From the NCBI RefSeq assembly GCF_023168325.1, contig NZ_AP025688.1, forward strand, positions 992,001-1,056,000: DNA of 64,000 nucleotides, read 5' to 3'. Shown here one piece after another: positions 35,570-47,539 of this stretch (positions are counted from its first letter, which is position 1; every line of letters starts with the position of its first letter). Source of the DNA: Tsukamurella sp. PLM1. GTDB taxonomy: Bacteria > Actinomycetota > Actinomycetes > Mycobacteriales > Mycobacteriaceae. Under the pieces are notes generated by a model. That model worked only from the letters and a program-made list of their open reading frames with translations. It was not told the origin of the DNA and did not search any database. The position numbers and the translations under genes were made by a program.

Positions 35570-36990
35570 TCAGTGGTCGTTCTCGCCGATCCGGTGCACG
35601 TGGATCAGGTTCGTGGACCCGACGGTGCCCGGGGGCGCGCCGGCCACGACGACCACCTGATCGCCCGTGACGTAGCCGCCCCGTCCGAGCAGGGCGGTGT
35701 CGACCTGGCCGATCATGTCGTCGGTGGTGGCGACGGGGTCGACGAGGAACGTCTCGGTGCCCCACGACAGTGCGAGCTGGCTGCGGACCGCCGGGTGCGG
35801 CGTGAACGCCAGCAGCGGCAGCCGGCTGCGGAGCCGCGACAGCCGCCGCACGGTGTCGCCCGACTCGCTGAACGCGGCCATCGCGGCCACCCCGAGCCTC
35901 TCGCCGATGTCACGGGCGGCGTACGAGATGACCCCGGCCGCGTGCGCGGCGTGTGCGTGAACTGGTTCACCGGCAGCGGCCCGAGCTCGACGGTGCTCAC
36001 GATCGACGCCATGGTGCGGACGGTCTCGATCGGGTACTTGCCCACCGAGACCTCGCCGGAGAGCATCACCGCGTCGGCGCCGTCGAGGACGGCGTTGGCG
36101 ACATCGGAGGCCTCGGCGCGGGTGGGGCGGCTGTTCTCGATCATCGACTCGAGCATCTGCGTGGCCACGATCACCGGCTTGGCGTTCTCCCGGGCGATCT
36201 GGATGGCCCGCTTCTGCACCAGCGGCACCTCCTCGAGCGGCAGCTCCACCCCGAGGTCGCCGCGGGCGACCATCACCGCGTCGAACGCCAGGATCACCGC
36301 TTCGAGGTTGTCGATCGCCTCGGGCTTCTCCAGTTTGGCGATCACCGGCACCCGCCGGCCGACGCGGTCCATGACCGCGTGCACCCGCTCGATGTCGGCC
36401 GGGGACCGCACGAACGACAGGGCGATGAAGTCCACACCGAGCTCCAGCGCGAACTCGAGGTCCTCGATGTCCTTGTCGGACAGCGCCGGGACCGAGACGT
36501 TCATCCCGGGCAGCGAGACGCCCTTGTTGTTCGAGACCGGACCGCCCTCGGTGACCTCGCACACCACGTCGTCGCCGTCGACGGAGACCACGCGCAGCCC
36601 GACCTTGCCGTCGTCGACGAGGAGCCGATCGCCGGGCTGGGCGTCCTGCGCCAGCTCCTTGTAGGTGGTGGAGACGCGGTCGTGGGTGCCGGTGACGTCC
36701 TCGACGGTGATCCGCACCGTCTCACCCGTCTCCCAGACGGTGCGGCCGTCGCCGGCGAACCGGCCCAACCGGATCTTCGGGCCCTGCAGGTCCGCCAGGA
36801 TCCCGACCGCCCGGCCCGTCGCATCGGACGCGGTACGAACGCGGTGGTAGTTGGCGGCGTGGTCGGCGTGCTCACCGTGGCTGAAGTTCAGGCGGGCGAC
36901 GTCCATCCCCTCCTGAACCAGGGCGAGGACCTTCTCGTCGGTCCCGACGGCGGGCCCGAGCGTGCAGACGATCTTGGTACGGCGGCTCAT
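35570..36990 (-). CDS. pyk: pyruvate kinase (frameshifted near 35950)
   Basis: About 473 residues; makes pyruvate and ATP from phosphoenolpyruvate and ADP. Motifs are [34 protein letters not shown], the catalytic [19 protein letters not shown] and [25 protein letters not shown], then [25 protein letters not shown]. The C-terminal regulatory domain resumes after the break near 35950 with [29 protein letters not shown]. One missing base explains it. It follows gap by 5 bp on the same strand. Confidence 0.92.
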
Positions 36991-36995
36991 GGCGT

Positions 36996-39342
<2,347 letters not shown>

Positions 39343-39481
39343 CCGATCCTCGCAGAGGTCGGCGAGGCGCTGGTCGGCCTTCCAGGTAAACCCTGCGGTC
39401 GGGGTGGACGGCCGCCGACCCGTGGCCGCGTCGACGGCGAGGTGACCCGGCGGTAACGTCGCGGGGCGGGCGGACAGCCAA

Positions 39482-39487
39482 TAGGCT
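39482..39487 (+). promoter_or_regulatory. -10 box of glgP, leaderless
   Basis: TAGGCT ends 8 bp before the GTG at 39496, the same arrangement as upstream of fdhA. The 153-bp divergent region upstream holds no obvious long palindrome. Confidence 0.4.
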
Positions 39488-39495
39488 TGGCAGCC

Positions 39496-41964
39496 GTGCA
39501 CGCAGAAGGAACCTTCACCGTCGAGCCCGTCTACCCCGAGTCGCTCGCGCCGCTCGCCGACCTCGCGCACAACCTGCGCTGGGTGTGGCACGGCCCCACC
39601 CAGGACCTGTTCTCGGCACTCGCGCCCGAGGTGTGGGCCGCGACGCGCGACCCGCTCGAGGCGCTGCGCGGCGCCGAACAGGCCCGGGTGACAGAGCTGG
39701 GCGCGGACGACGAGTTCGTGGCCCGGGTCCGGGCGGTCCGGGCGGACCTGAACGATTACCTCACCCGGCCGGCGTGGGCCGACGGGCTGAAGGACGGCGC
39801 GAAAGGCATCGCCTATTTCTCCATGGAGTTCGGCGTGAGCCAGACGCTGCCGAACTACTCCGGCGGCCTCGGCGTCCTCGCGGGCGACCACCTCAAAGCG
39901 GCGTCCGACCTCGGCGTGCCGCTGGTGGCCCTCGGCCTGTTGTACCGCCACGGCTACTTCCAGCAGGCGCTCACCGCCGACGGCTGGCAGCTCGAGCAGT
40001 ACCCGGAGCTCGACTTCACGCAGCTCCCGCTGCGGCCCGTCACGCTCTCGGGCGGTCAGCAGTTGGTGGTGTCGGTACCGCTGGAGGGCGGGCGTGTGCT
40101 CAGCGCCGCGGTGTGGCGTGCCGAGGTCGGCCGCATCCCGCTCCTGCTGCTGGACACCGACATCGAGGCCAACAACGCCGACCTGCGCGGCGTGACCGAT
40201 CGCCTCTACGGCGGCGACGCGGAACACCGCCTGCGGCAGGAGATCCTGCTGGGCATCGGCGGAGTCCGCGCCGCTCGCGCGTTCTGTGACCTGACCGGGC
40301 ACCCCGGAATCGAGGTGTTCCACGCCAACGAGGGGCACGCCGGATTCCTCGGTCTCGAGCGGATCCGCGAGCTGATGGCGACCGAGGACCTGACCTACCC
40401 GCAGGCCAGGACGCTGGCGCGGACGGCCACCGTCTTCACCACCCACACGCCGGTGCCGGCCGGGATCGACCGCTTCCCCGTGGACCTGGTGCGCCGGTAC
40501 TTCGGCGACGGCAGCCAGATGTGCGCCCTGCTGCCGACCGTCCCCCTGGAGGAGATCATCGCGCTCGGCGCCGAGGCCGACCCGGGGGTCTTCAACATGG
40601 CCCACATGGGTTTCCGGCTCGCCCAGCGGGCCAACGGCGTCTCGAAGCTGCACGGGGCGGTGAGCCGGGAGATGTTCGGCGCGCTGTGGCCGGGCTTCGA
40701 GGCGTCCGAGATCCCGATCGGTTCGGTGACCAACGGCGTGCACCGGGGGACGTGGGCGGACCGTCTGGTCACGGAGCGCGCCTCCGACCCGCTCTCGATG
40801 CCGGACGACGCGCTCTGGCGCTTGCGCACGGTACTGCGCGGTCGCCTCGTCGACGAGGTCCGCACCAGGACCCGTGCCGCGTGGCGCGAGCGGGGCGCCG
40901 TCGACGCCGAACTCGGCTGGACGGAGCGGATGTTCGACCCCGACGTCCTCACCATCGGGTTCGCGCGCCGGGTCTCGACCTACAAGCGCCTGACACTGAT
41001 GCTGCGCGATCCCGGCCGCCTGCGCGCGCTGATGCTCGACGCAGATCGCCCCGTCCAGGTGGTGATCGCCGGCAAGAGCCACCCCGCCGACGACGACGGC
41101 AAGCGCCTGCTGCAGCAACTGCTCGCCTTCACCGACGACCGCGCGCTGCGGCACCGGATCGCGTTCCTGCCCAACTACTCGATCGGCATGGCGGGGTACC
41201 TGTACCACGGCTGTGACGTGTGGCTGAACAACCCGCTGCGGCCGCTGGAGGCGTGCGGGACGTCGGGCATGAAGAGCGCGATGAACGGCGGGCTCAACCT
41301 GTCCGTCCTCGACGGGTGGTGGGACGAGCTGTACGACGGCCAGAACGGCTGGGCGATCCCCTCCGCCGTCGGGATCGACCCGCACCGGCGCGACGACATC
41401 GAGGCGGACGCGCTGTACGACCTGCTCGAGCACGACGTGGTCCCGGCGTTCTACGACCGCCGCGACAGCGACGACGCCCCGCCCCGCTGGCTCGCCAAGG
41501 TGCGGCACACGTTGTCCGCCACCGGCCCCCGGGTCGCGGCGGACCGCATGGTGCGCGAGTACGCATCGGACTACTATCGCCCCGCCGCGCGTTCCGCCCG
41601 CGCCACCCGCCCCGCCATCGGCGAGCTCGTGGACTACATCGAGCGGGTGCGCGCGGGATGGGACGGGGTGCGCGTCGGCCCGTCGCGCGCCGTCGTGATC
41701 CCCGAGGGCGTGGACCTCGCGGCGGAGGTCGATCTCGGCGCCCTCGAGGACGGCGACGTCCGGGTCGAGGCCGTGGTCGGCGGGGTCGGCGAATCCGGGG
41801 AGATCGTGGACGGCACGCCTGTTCGGCTCCACTGCGACGGCGAACGCTACCGCGCGGTGCTGCCCGGCCGGGTCGGGCGGTTCGGGTACGCGGTGCGGGT
41901 GCTGCCGCAGCACCGACTGCTCACCAGCCCCGCGGAACTCGGTTTGGTGCGGTACGCGCGATGA
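39496..41964 (+). CDS. glgP: alpha-glucan (glycogen) phosphorylase, GT35
   Basis: An 822-residue PLP enzyme that releases glucose 1-phosphate from glycogen or maltodextrin. Signatures are AYFSMEFGVSQTLPNYSGGLGVLAGDHLKAASDLG, FHANEGHAGFLGLERI, TTHTPVPAGIDRF, and the PLP region NPLRPLEACGTSGMKSAMNGGLNLSVLDGWW. The N-terminal DUF3417-like segment (LRWVWHGPTQDLFSALAPEVW) marks the short archaeal/actinobacterial GlgP type. The start is GTG with a leaderless -10 box. Its stop overlaps the next gene (ATGA). Confidence 0.93.
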   Translation: MHAEGTFTVEPVYPESLAPLADLAHNLRWVWHGPTQDLFSALAPEVWAATRDPLEALRGAEQARVTELGADDEFVARVRAVRADLNDYLTRPAWADGLKDGAKGIAYFSMEFGVSQTLPNYSGGLGVLAGDHLKAASDLGVPLVALGLLYRHGYFQQALTADGWQLEQYPELDFTQLPLRPVTLSGGQQLVVSVPLEGGRVLSAAVWRAEVGRIPLLLLDTDIEANNADLRGVTDRLYGGDAEHRLRQEILLGIGGVRAARAFCDLTGHPGIEVFHANEGHAGFLGLERIRELMATEDLTYPQARTLARTATVFTTHTPVPAGIDRFPVDLVRRYFGDGSQMCALLPTVPLEEIIALGAEADPGVFNMAHMGFRLAQRANGVSKLHGAVSREMFGALWPGFEASEIPIGSVTNGVHRGTWADRLVTERASDPLSMPDDALWRLRTVLRGRLVDEVRTRTRAAWRERGAVDAELGWTERMFDPDVLTIGFARRVSTYKRLTLMLRDPGRLRALMLDADRPVQVVIAGKSHPADDDGKRLLQQLLAFTDDRALRHRIAFLPNYSIGMAGYLYHGCDVWLNNPLRPLEACGTSGMKSAMNGGLNLSVLDGWWDELYDGQNGWAIPSAVGIDPHRRDDIEADALYDLLEHDVVPAFYDRRDSDDAPPRWLAKVRHTLSATGPRVAADRMVREYASDYYRPAARSARATRPAIGELVDYIERVRAGWDGVRVGPSRAVVIPEGVDLAAEVDLGALEDGDVRVEAVVGGVGESGEIVDGTPVRLHCDGERYRAVLPGRVGRFGYAVRVLPQHRLLTSPAELGLVRYAR

Positions 41965-42868
41965 CCGTCCTCGCGGTGGATCTCGGCGGTACCAAGGTGG
42001 CGGCGGCGCTCGTGCAGGACGACGGCACCGTCGTCGAGTCGACGCGACGGCGCGCCCCGACCGGACCCGAGGCCACCGCCGCGGAGCTCGAGGCCGCGAT
42101 CACCTCGGTGGTGCGCGACGCGCTGGCCGCGGCGCCCGGCGCGGACGTGCTCGGTGTGGGGCTGGCCGCCGCGGGTCCCGTCGACGAGGCGGCGGGCACC
42201 ACCTCTCCCATCAACCTGGAAGCGTTGCACGGGTTCCCGCTGCGCGAGGTGGTCGCACGCGCGGCGGGCGGCCTGTCCGTCGAGTTCCGCCGCGACGGGG
42301 TCGCGATGGTGCTGGGCGAGCACTGGCTCGGCGCGGCCCGCGGGCACGACTCTGCGCTCGGCATGGTGGTCTCCACCGGCATCGGCGGCGGCTTCGTCGT
42401 GGGCGGGAGGCCGCTCACCGGCAACGCCGGGCACATCGGGCAGGTCGAGGTGTCCGGGTACCGGGGCAGCGAGAGCCTCGGCCGCACCACCATGCTGGAA
42501 TCCGTGGCGTCGGGCCCGCACACCGTGGAATGGGCGCGCTCGCACGGATTCCAGGAGAGACCGGGGAGGACCTGGGGCTCGCGTACCGGTCGGGCGATCG
42601 GGTGGCGGTCGCGGCGGTCCGACGGTGCGCCGCTGCCGTCGGCCAGGGCATCGGCAGCGCGGTCGCGCTGGTGCCGGTCTCTGTGGTGGTGATCGGCGGC
42701 GGATTCACCCGTGTGGCAGATGATTTCCACTCCCTGGTGCAGGACGCGGTCTCGGCGCACCCGCTGCCGTACGTGTCCGCCGCCCGCGTGGTGCCGGCGG
42801 GTCTCGGCGCCGACGCTCCGCTCGTGGGGGCGGCGGCGCTCTGGTATCGGAGGGATCTGCTGCCGTGA
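41961..42868 (+). CDS. ROK family sugar kinase (glucokinase-like), frameshifted near 42557
   Basis: About 302 residues. The phosphate-binding start is VLAVDLGGTKVAAALVQDDG, followed by GVGLAAAGPVDEAAGTTSPINLEALHGFPL and STGIGGGFVVGGRPLTGNAGHIGQVEV. The break near 42557 (GATTCCAGG) is repaired by one C and gives GEDLGLAYRSGDRVAVAAVRR. The cysteine zinc motif CxCGxxGCxE usual after the GH of ROK kinases is absent; the sequence there is YRGSESLGRTTMLES. It is translationally coupled to glgP, suggesting phosphorylation of glucose released from glycogen. Confidence 0.85.
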
Positions 42869-44186
42869 CAGGTGGACTGCTCGCTCCGCGCGACGCCCGC
42901 ACCCATTGGGCGTCGGCGATCGTACCGAGCGACCAGTTCCTGCTGTACTGCTTCGATCACGGCTCCGGTCCGGTGCCGGCGGCGGCGGAGGTTGCCGCCG
43001 AGATCGCCGCGCGCGCACCGTCGGTCACGGACCTGCGGCTGCGGGTCGCGCCCGCGCCCTGCGATCTCGAGCACCCCGCCTGGGCGCCTTGCGACGTGGT
43101 CGACATCTGCGAGCACGACGCGTGTTCCTGGTCCGCCGTGCCGGGCGCGGTGGCCCGGCTGTTCGTGCAGCAGGTGGACGCGACCGTCGCGCCGTGGCGG
43201 GTGCACGTGTTCGCCGATGTCGCCGACGCGCCGCGGTGCACCGGGCCAGCCACCGTCGTGGTGCTGCAGGTGGCGCACGCACTGGGGGACGGGCGACGGT
43301 CCGCCGCCATCGCGCGCGCGTTGTTCAGTTCCGGATCCCGCACACAGGCACCGGTGTTCGCGCCGTTGCCTGCCGGCATGCGGGCCGCGCGCGGGCTACT
43401 CGGACTCCCGCTGTCGCTGGTGCGCACGGTGGCGCTGGGGACCCGGGTCGCGCCGGCCCGCGCCGAGATCGACCGGCGCACGGCGTCGGGGGCACTTCCC
43501 GCCGCGGTCCCGGGATGTCCGCCGACGGTGCTCAACGTGGCGCCCGATGCCTCACGCGACGTGCGGATGCTGGTGCGCGACACCGCGTCGCTCGGCGAAG
43601 GAACGGTGACGACGGGGGCGCTGACCGCGGTATCGGTGGCGCTCGAACGCTACCTGGTCACCCGCGGCGCCGCAGTGCCCCGGAGCTCTGCGCCGAGGTG
43701 ATGGTGGCGCGCCCGCGCCGCGCCGGCGAGCGCAACGCGTTCGGGAACGTCTCCGTGCCACTGTGTCCCGGCGTTCCCGCTGCCGAGCGTCCCGCGCGGA
43801 TCGCGACGGCGCTCGCCGCGGCGCGGCAGCGTGCCGCCAGCCCGCTGTGGGCCACGGTCGGCGCGGCGGAGGACGCGGCTCCGTCGGTGCTCGCCGGGCT
43901 GGGCGTGCGCTCGTTCGATCCCACCGCGCGGCCCGAGACGATGGCCGGCGCGACGGTCGTCTCGAGCGTGGACCGGGGCGCCGCCGATCTCGAACTGCTC
44001 GGCGGCAGATCGGTGTTCACCGCGGGCTTTCCCGCGCTCTCGCCCGCGATGGGACTGACCCACGGCGTGCACGGGCTCGGCGGCACGGTGACCCTGTCGA
44101 TCACGAGCAGCCGCACTGCGGTGCCGGATCCGGACCTGTACGCCGGACTGCTCGCGCAGGCGGTGGACGAGCTCGGTCAGCGCTGA
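42865..44186 (+). CDS. WS/DGAT-like acyltransferase or condensation-fold protein (frameshifted near 43681)
   Basis: About 440 residues. The HxxxDG acyltransferase motif is present as VLQVAHALGDGRRSAAIARALF, near residue 140. The C-terminal half resembles the DUF1298 domain of wax ester synthases (RRAGERNAFGNVSVPLCPG, then GLTHGVHGLGGTVTLSITSSR). The frame breaks at TRGAAVP and resumes at PELCAEVMVARPRRAG with one C restored near 43681. It overlaps the ROK kinase gene by 4 bp. Why an acyltransferase sits in a glycogen-breakdown operon is unclear; it may acylate a glycan or glycerolipid. Confidence 0.75.
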
Positions 44187-45171
44187 GGCGGCGGCGCGGT
44201 GGTGTCGCCGCGCACGAACTCCACGTCCATCGCGAGGGTGGGGAGCGGCGCTCCGTCCTGTGCGGCGACGACGGCCTGCGCTGCGAGCCTTCCCATCTCG
44301 ACGATCGGCTGGCGGATCGTGGCGAGGGTGCGGTCGAAACCGTCCACCCGCACACCGTCGAACCCCACGACCGAGAGGTCCTGTGGCACACGCAACCCCC
44401 GCGCCTGGGCGGCGCGGATCACGCCCACCGCGAGGAGATCGGACTGCGCGATGATCGCGGTCGGCAGGTCGCCGGACGGGACGTCGAGGAGCGCGTCCCC
44501 GACGCGGAGGCCCTCGTCGATGGTGCTATCGGCACTCGCCTCGACCCGGGCGTCGGGGAAGGCTGCGAGGGCCGACGCGGTGCGCGCGTGCTCGACGTCG
44601 CCGTGGCGCAGCCGCACGATCCCCACCGCGCGATGGCCCAGGCCGCGGAGGTGGTCCGTGAGCAGGCGCGTGGCGGCGTGGTTCTCGATCCCGACGCTGC
44701 CGATGTCGTCGACCTGGTTGCCGGCCGTGACGACGGGGATCGCGCGCTTGGTCATCGCCGCGCGCAGCGCGTCGAGGGCCGGGGAGCAGCCCGCCGCGAC
44801 GACCCCGTCGACCGGGAGCGTCCGCAGGCGCTCCTCCGGGAGGGAGTCCGGGATGAGCAGGACCGAGGTGGGGCTCGCGGCGAGCGCCGCCGACACCCCG
44901 TCGAGGATGCCGATGATGACGGGGTCGCGGAAGGCGCGGCCGGCTTCGTCATCGACCTGGACGCCGATGATGTCGGTGCGGCCGCTGCGCAGGAGCGGGC
45001 GCGCGGGTCGGGGCCCTCGTAGCCGAGTTCCGCGGCGGCCGCGAGCACGCGGGCGCGGGTGGCGTCGCTGATCGGCTTGTCGACGCCGAACGCGTGCGAG
45101 GCCGTCGACAGCGAGACGCCCGCCGCCTCGGCGACGTGGACCAGCGTTATCCGGTTTGACCCGCGTGACAT
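44177..45171 (-). CDS. LacI family transcriptional regulator (frameshifted near 45005)
   Basis: About 331 residues. The helix-turn-helix and hinge are ITLVHVAEAAGVSLSTASHAFGVDKPISDATRARVLAAAAELGY. The periplasmic-binding-like domain resumes in the second frame at RSGRTDIIGVQVDDEAGRAFRDPVIIGILDG and ends FVRGDTTAPPPQR. One missing base near 45005 explains the break. It is divergent from an MFS transporter, with a perfect palindrome between them (45197-45210). Its 3' end overlaps the convergent acyltransferase gene by 10 bp. Confidence 0.87.
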
Positions 45172-45196
45172 GGGGACCTAGCCTAGCAAGCAGTAA

Positions 45197-45210
45197 TCGA
45201 AACGTTTCGA
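45197..45210. promoter_or_regulatory. LacI-family operator palindrome
   Basis: TCGAAACGTTTCGA is a perfect 14-bp palindrome with the central CG typical of LacI/PurR-family operators. It lies 26 bp upstream of the LacI start codon and 12 bp upstream of the MFS start, so it can repress both. Confidence 0.8.
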
Positions 45211-45221
45211 AGGGCTGATCG

Positions 45222-46438
45222 GTGAGCGTGGATTTCCAGGAGCAGAAGATGGACGCGGCAGGGGGCTCGGTGCTCGCCTGGCGTACCGCCGTCGCCGCGA
45301 TCTTCGCGCTCAGCGGGCTCACGTTCGCGAGCTATCTGGGCCGGCTGCCGCAGGTCCGGGACGATCTCGGTGCCACGACACTGCAGGTCAGCCTGCTGAC
45401 GTTCGGGCTCGCGGTCGGCTCCGTGGTGGGGCTGGTCGGGTCGGGGGCGCTGGCGGCGCGGTTCGGATCGCGGCGCGTGCTGGCGGTGACTCTGCCCGCG
45501 CTCGGGGTCACGATGATCGCCGCGGCGGCGGGCGCGCAGGTGGGGAACTACGCGCTGACCCTGATCCCGCTGGTGTTCGTCGGGCTCTCCCACGGCATCA
45601 CGGACGTGTGCATGAACCTGTCCGGTGCGGAGAACGAGCGGGCGCTGGGTCGCACAGTGATGCCGGCGTTCCACGCGGCGTTCTCAATGGGGACGGTGGC
45701 GGGCGCGCTGACCGCGGCCGCGGCGCAGGCGGCGCACGTCCCCTGCTGCCGCACCTGATCGGCGTGAACGGCTTACTGCTGGTGGCCGGTTGGTTCGCGC
45801 TGCGCCACGTGCCGTTCGAGGCGCACGACGCCGACGAGCACGCGCCTGTGTCGCGTCGCGAGCGGCTGGCGGTGTGGCGCGAGCCCCGCACGCTGCTGAT
45901 CGGCCTGATGGTGCTGGGCATGGCACTCACCGAGGGCAGCGCGAACGACTGGCTGGCCCTGGCGATGGTGGACGACCACGACGTGTCCAAGACCGTGGGC
46001 ACGCTGACGTTCGCGGTGTTCGTGACGTTCATGACGATCGGACGGCTCGCCGGGACTGCGGTGCTGGACCGCTTCGGACGGGTGCCGACGCTGCGCGTGT
46101 GCGGCGTCCTCGCCTTCGTGGGCCTGGCGCTGGTGATCTTCGGGCCGACCTGGGCCGCGTACGCGGGCGTCGCGCTGTGGGGACTGGGCGCGTCGCTCGG
46201 TTTCCCCGTGGGCATGTCCGCGGCCGCCGACGAACCGCGGATGGCCGCCGCGCGCGTGTCGGTGGTGTCCACGATCGGATACCTGTCGTTCCTCGCCGGT
46301 CCGCCGATCATCGGCGCGCTGGGGGAGTACGTCACCCTGCTGTACGCGCTGATCCTGGTGCTCGTGGCCGTCGCTGTGGCCGTCGTGGCGGCGCCCGCGG
46401 CGCGCGAGCCCGAAGGCGCACCGTCGGGCTCTGTGTGA
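45222..46438 (+). CDS. MFS transporter (frameshifted near 45740)
   Basis: About 405 residues with 12 predicted membrane segments. The N-terminal TFASYLGRLPQVRDDLGATTLQVSLLTFGLAVGSVVGLVGSG is typical of the YbjJ/fucose-permease-like group of MFS proteins. The frame breaks at AQAAHVP and resumes at LLPHLIGVNGLLLVAGWFALR when one C is restored in GTCCCCTG near 45740. The LacI-type operator upstream suggests a sugar or sugar-like substrate, but this group also exports drugs. Confidence 0.82.
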
Positions 46439-46717
46439 CCGGTCCCTGCGGGGAGCCGGTGCCCCCAGGGGGTCAGGCGTGTCCGCACTTCAGGGGCCCG
46501 CTCCGTGGGGGTCTGCTCCGTGGGGGCCTGCTCCGTGGGGCCTGCTCCCCAGGGGGAGCCGGTCTCCCCGGCGAGATTTGGACTCCCCCAGCTGCAGTTG
46601 TGGGGACGCCGGCGGCGGTCGGGGAGTCCGGCTCCCTATAGGGAGCCGGCGGCGAGCGGAGCGAGCGCAGGCGGGCGCGGGTGCAGGCGCGTGCGAGGAG
46701 GGGCGCGGTGGGGCGGG
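46439..46717. repeat. cluster of GC-rich palindromes and tandem repeats between convergent genes
   Basis: The 279 bp between the MFS and CPBP genes hold no gene but much structure. Three tandem copies of GCTCCGTGGGGGYCT, the last one base shorter, span about 46500-46545. Hairpins are CCCCC-A-GGGGG near 46467, GCTCCCC-N2-GGGGAGC near 46545-46560, and a perfect 22-bp palindrome at 46628-46649. GGGAGCCGG occurs three times. It is probably a bidirectional terminator region built from REP-like units. Confidence 0.6.
46628..46649. terminator. perfect 22-bp palindrome
   Basis: The two 11-base arms (CCGGCTCCCTA and its reverse complement) meet without a spacer around TATA. In RNA it would form a strong stem in either direction, fitting its place between convergent genes. 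An RNA-independent role, such as protein binding, is equally possible. Confidence 0.5.
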
Positions 46718-47482
46718 TCAGCGGAGCAGCTGCCAGGCGAAGGCGGCGGCGAGGGCGCCGGCGCCGTTGAGGCACCAGTGCAGGGCGATGGGGGCGATGA
46801 GGGAACCGCTGCGGGAGCGGAGCCAGGTGAACACCCAGCCGGCGAAGGCCGTGGCGATCACGGCACCCCCGATGCCGGCGATCTGGGCCAGGGGGCCGGC
46901 GCCGAGGATCTTGGTCAGGCCGGCGTTGCCGCTGGTCAGGCCCAGCGATGACGCGATGTGCCAGAGGCCGAACAGCAGCGAACCCGTCACCACGACCCAG
47001 CGGAAGTGCATCGCGCGCGCCAGGGTGCCGTGCAGCGCGCCGCGGAAGGCCAACTCCTCGGGGATCACCGTCTGCAGCGGGATGATCACCATCGACGCGA
47101 TCACCGCGGTGGAGAACGTCGCGTATCGGTCGTTGAGGAACAGGCCACGGGTCACCGGCAGGAGCGCGCCCACGGCGATCACCGTCGCCACGACGAAGAC
47201 CGCAGCCGCGGCGTACTTCGCGCCGGACCGCCAGTGCTCCCGACCGAGCCCCAACTCGTGCCAGTCCAACCCGCGGTGCCGGGCGATGCCGATCAGCAGG
47301 ACCGCGGACACGGGGACGGCGAGCAGCGCGGCCCAGCTCCCGGTGAAATGCGCGATCAGATTGGTCAGCACCAGCACCGCCACGACCACGCCGACGTCGA
47401 CGACCGCGCGAGCTCCGGACACCACCGAACGGAGGGTGGAGTGGTCGGGAACGCTCGCCTGTGCTGCAGTCACCCGCTCCAT
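46718..47482 (-). CDS. CPBP family intramembrane metalloprotease (CAAX protease/Abi)
   Basis: A 254-residue protein with about eight membrane helices. The glutamate motif is VIPEELAFRGALHGTLAR and the second and third motifs are LLFGLWHIASS and APIALHWCLNGAGALAAA. These supply the Glu and His metal ligands of CPBP proteases. Members process prenylated proteins in eukaryotes or give bacteriocin immunity in bacteria; the role here is unknown. The ATG at 47480-47482 is preferred to the one nine codons upstream. Confidence 0.85.
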   Translation of the reverse strand: MERVTAAQASVPDHSTLRSVVSGARAVVDVGVVVAVLVLTNLIAHFTGSWAALLAVPVSAVLLIGIARHRGLDWHELGLGREHWRSGAKYAAAAVFVVATVIAVGALLPVTRGLFLNDRYATFSTAVIASMVIIPLQTVIPEELAFRGALHGTLARAMHFRWVVVTGSLLFGLWHIASSLGLTSGNAGLTKILGAGPLAQIAGIGGAVIATAFAGWVFTWLRSRSGSLIAPIALHWCLNGAGALAAAFAWQLLR

Positions 47483-47539
47483 GGTCCAGACGCGCGGCGG
47501 TTCGCGCAATGAGTGTGACCCTGGCTAAGGTGTGTGCCC

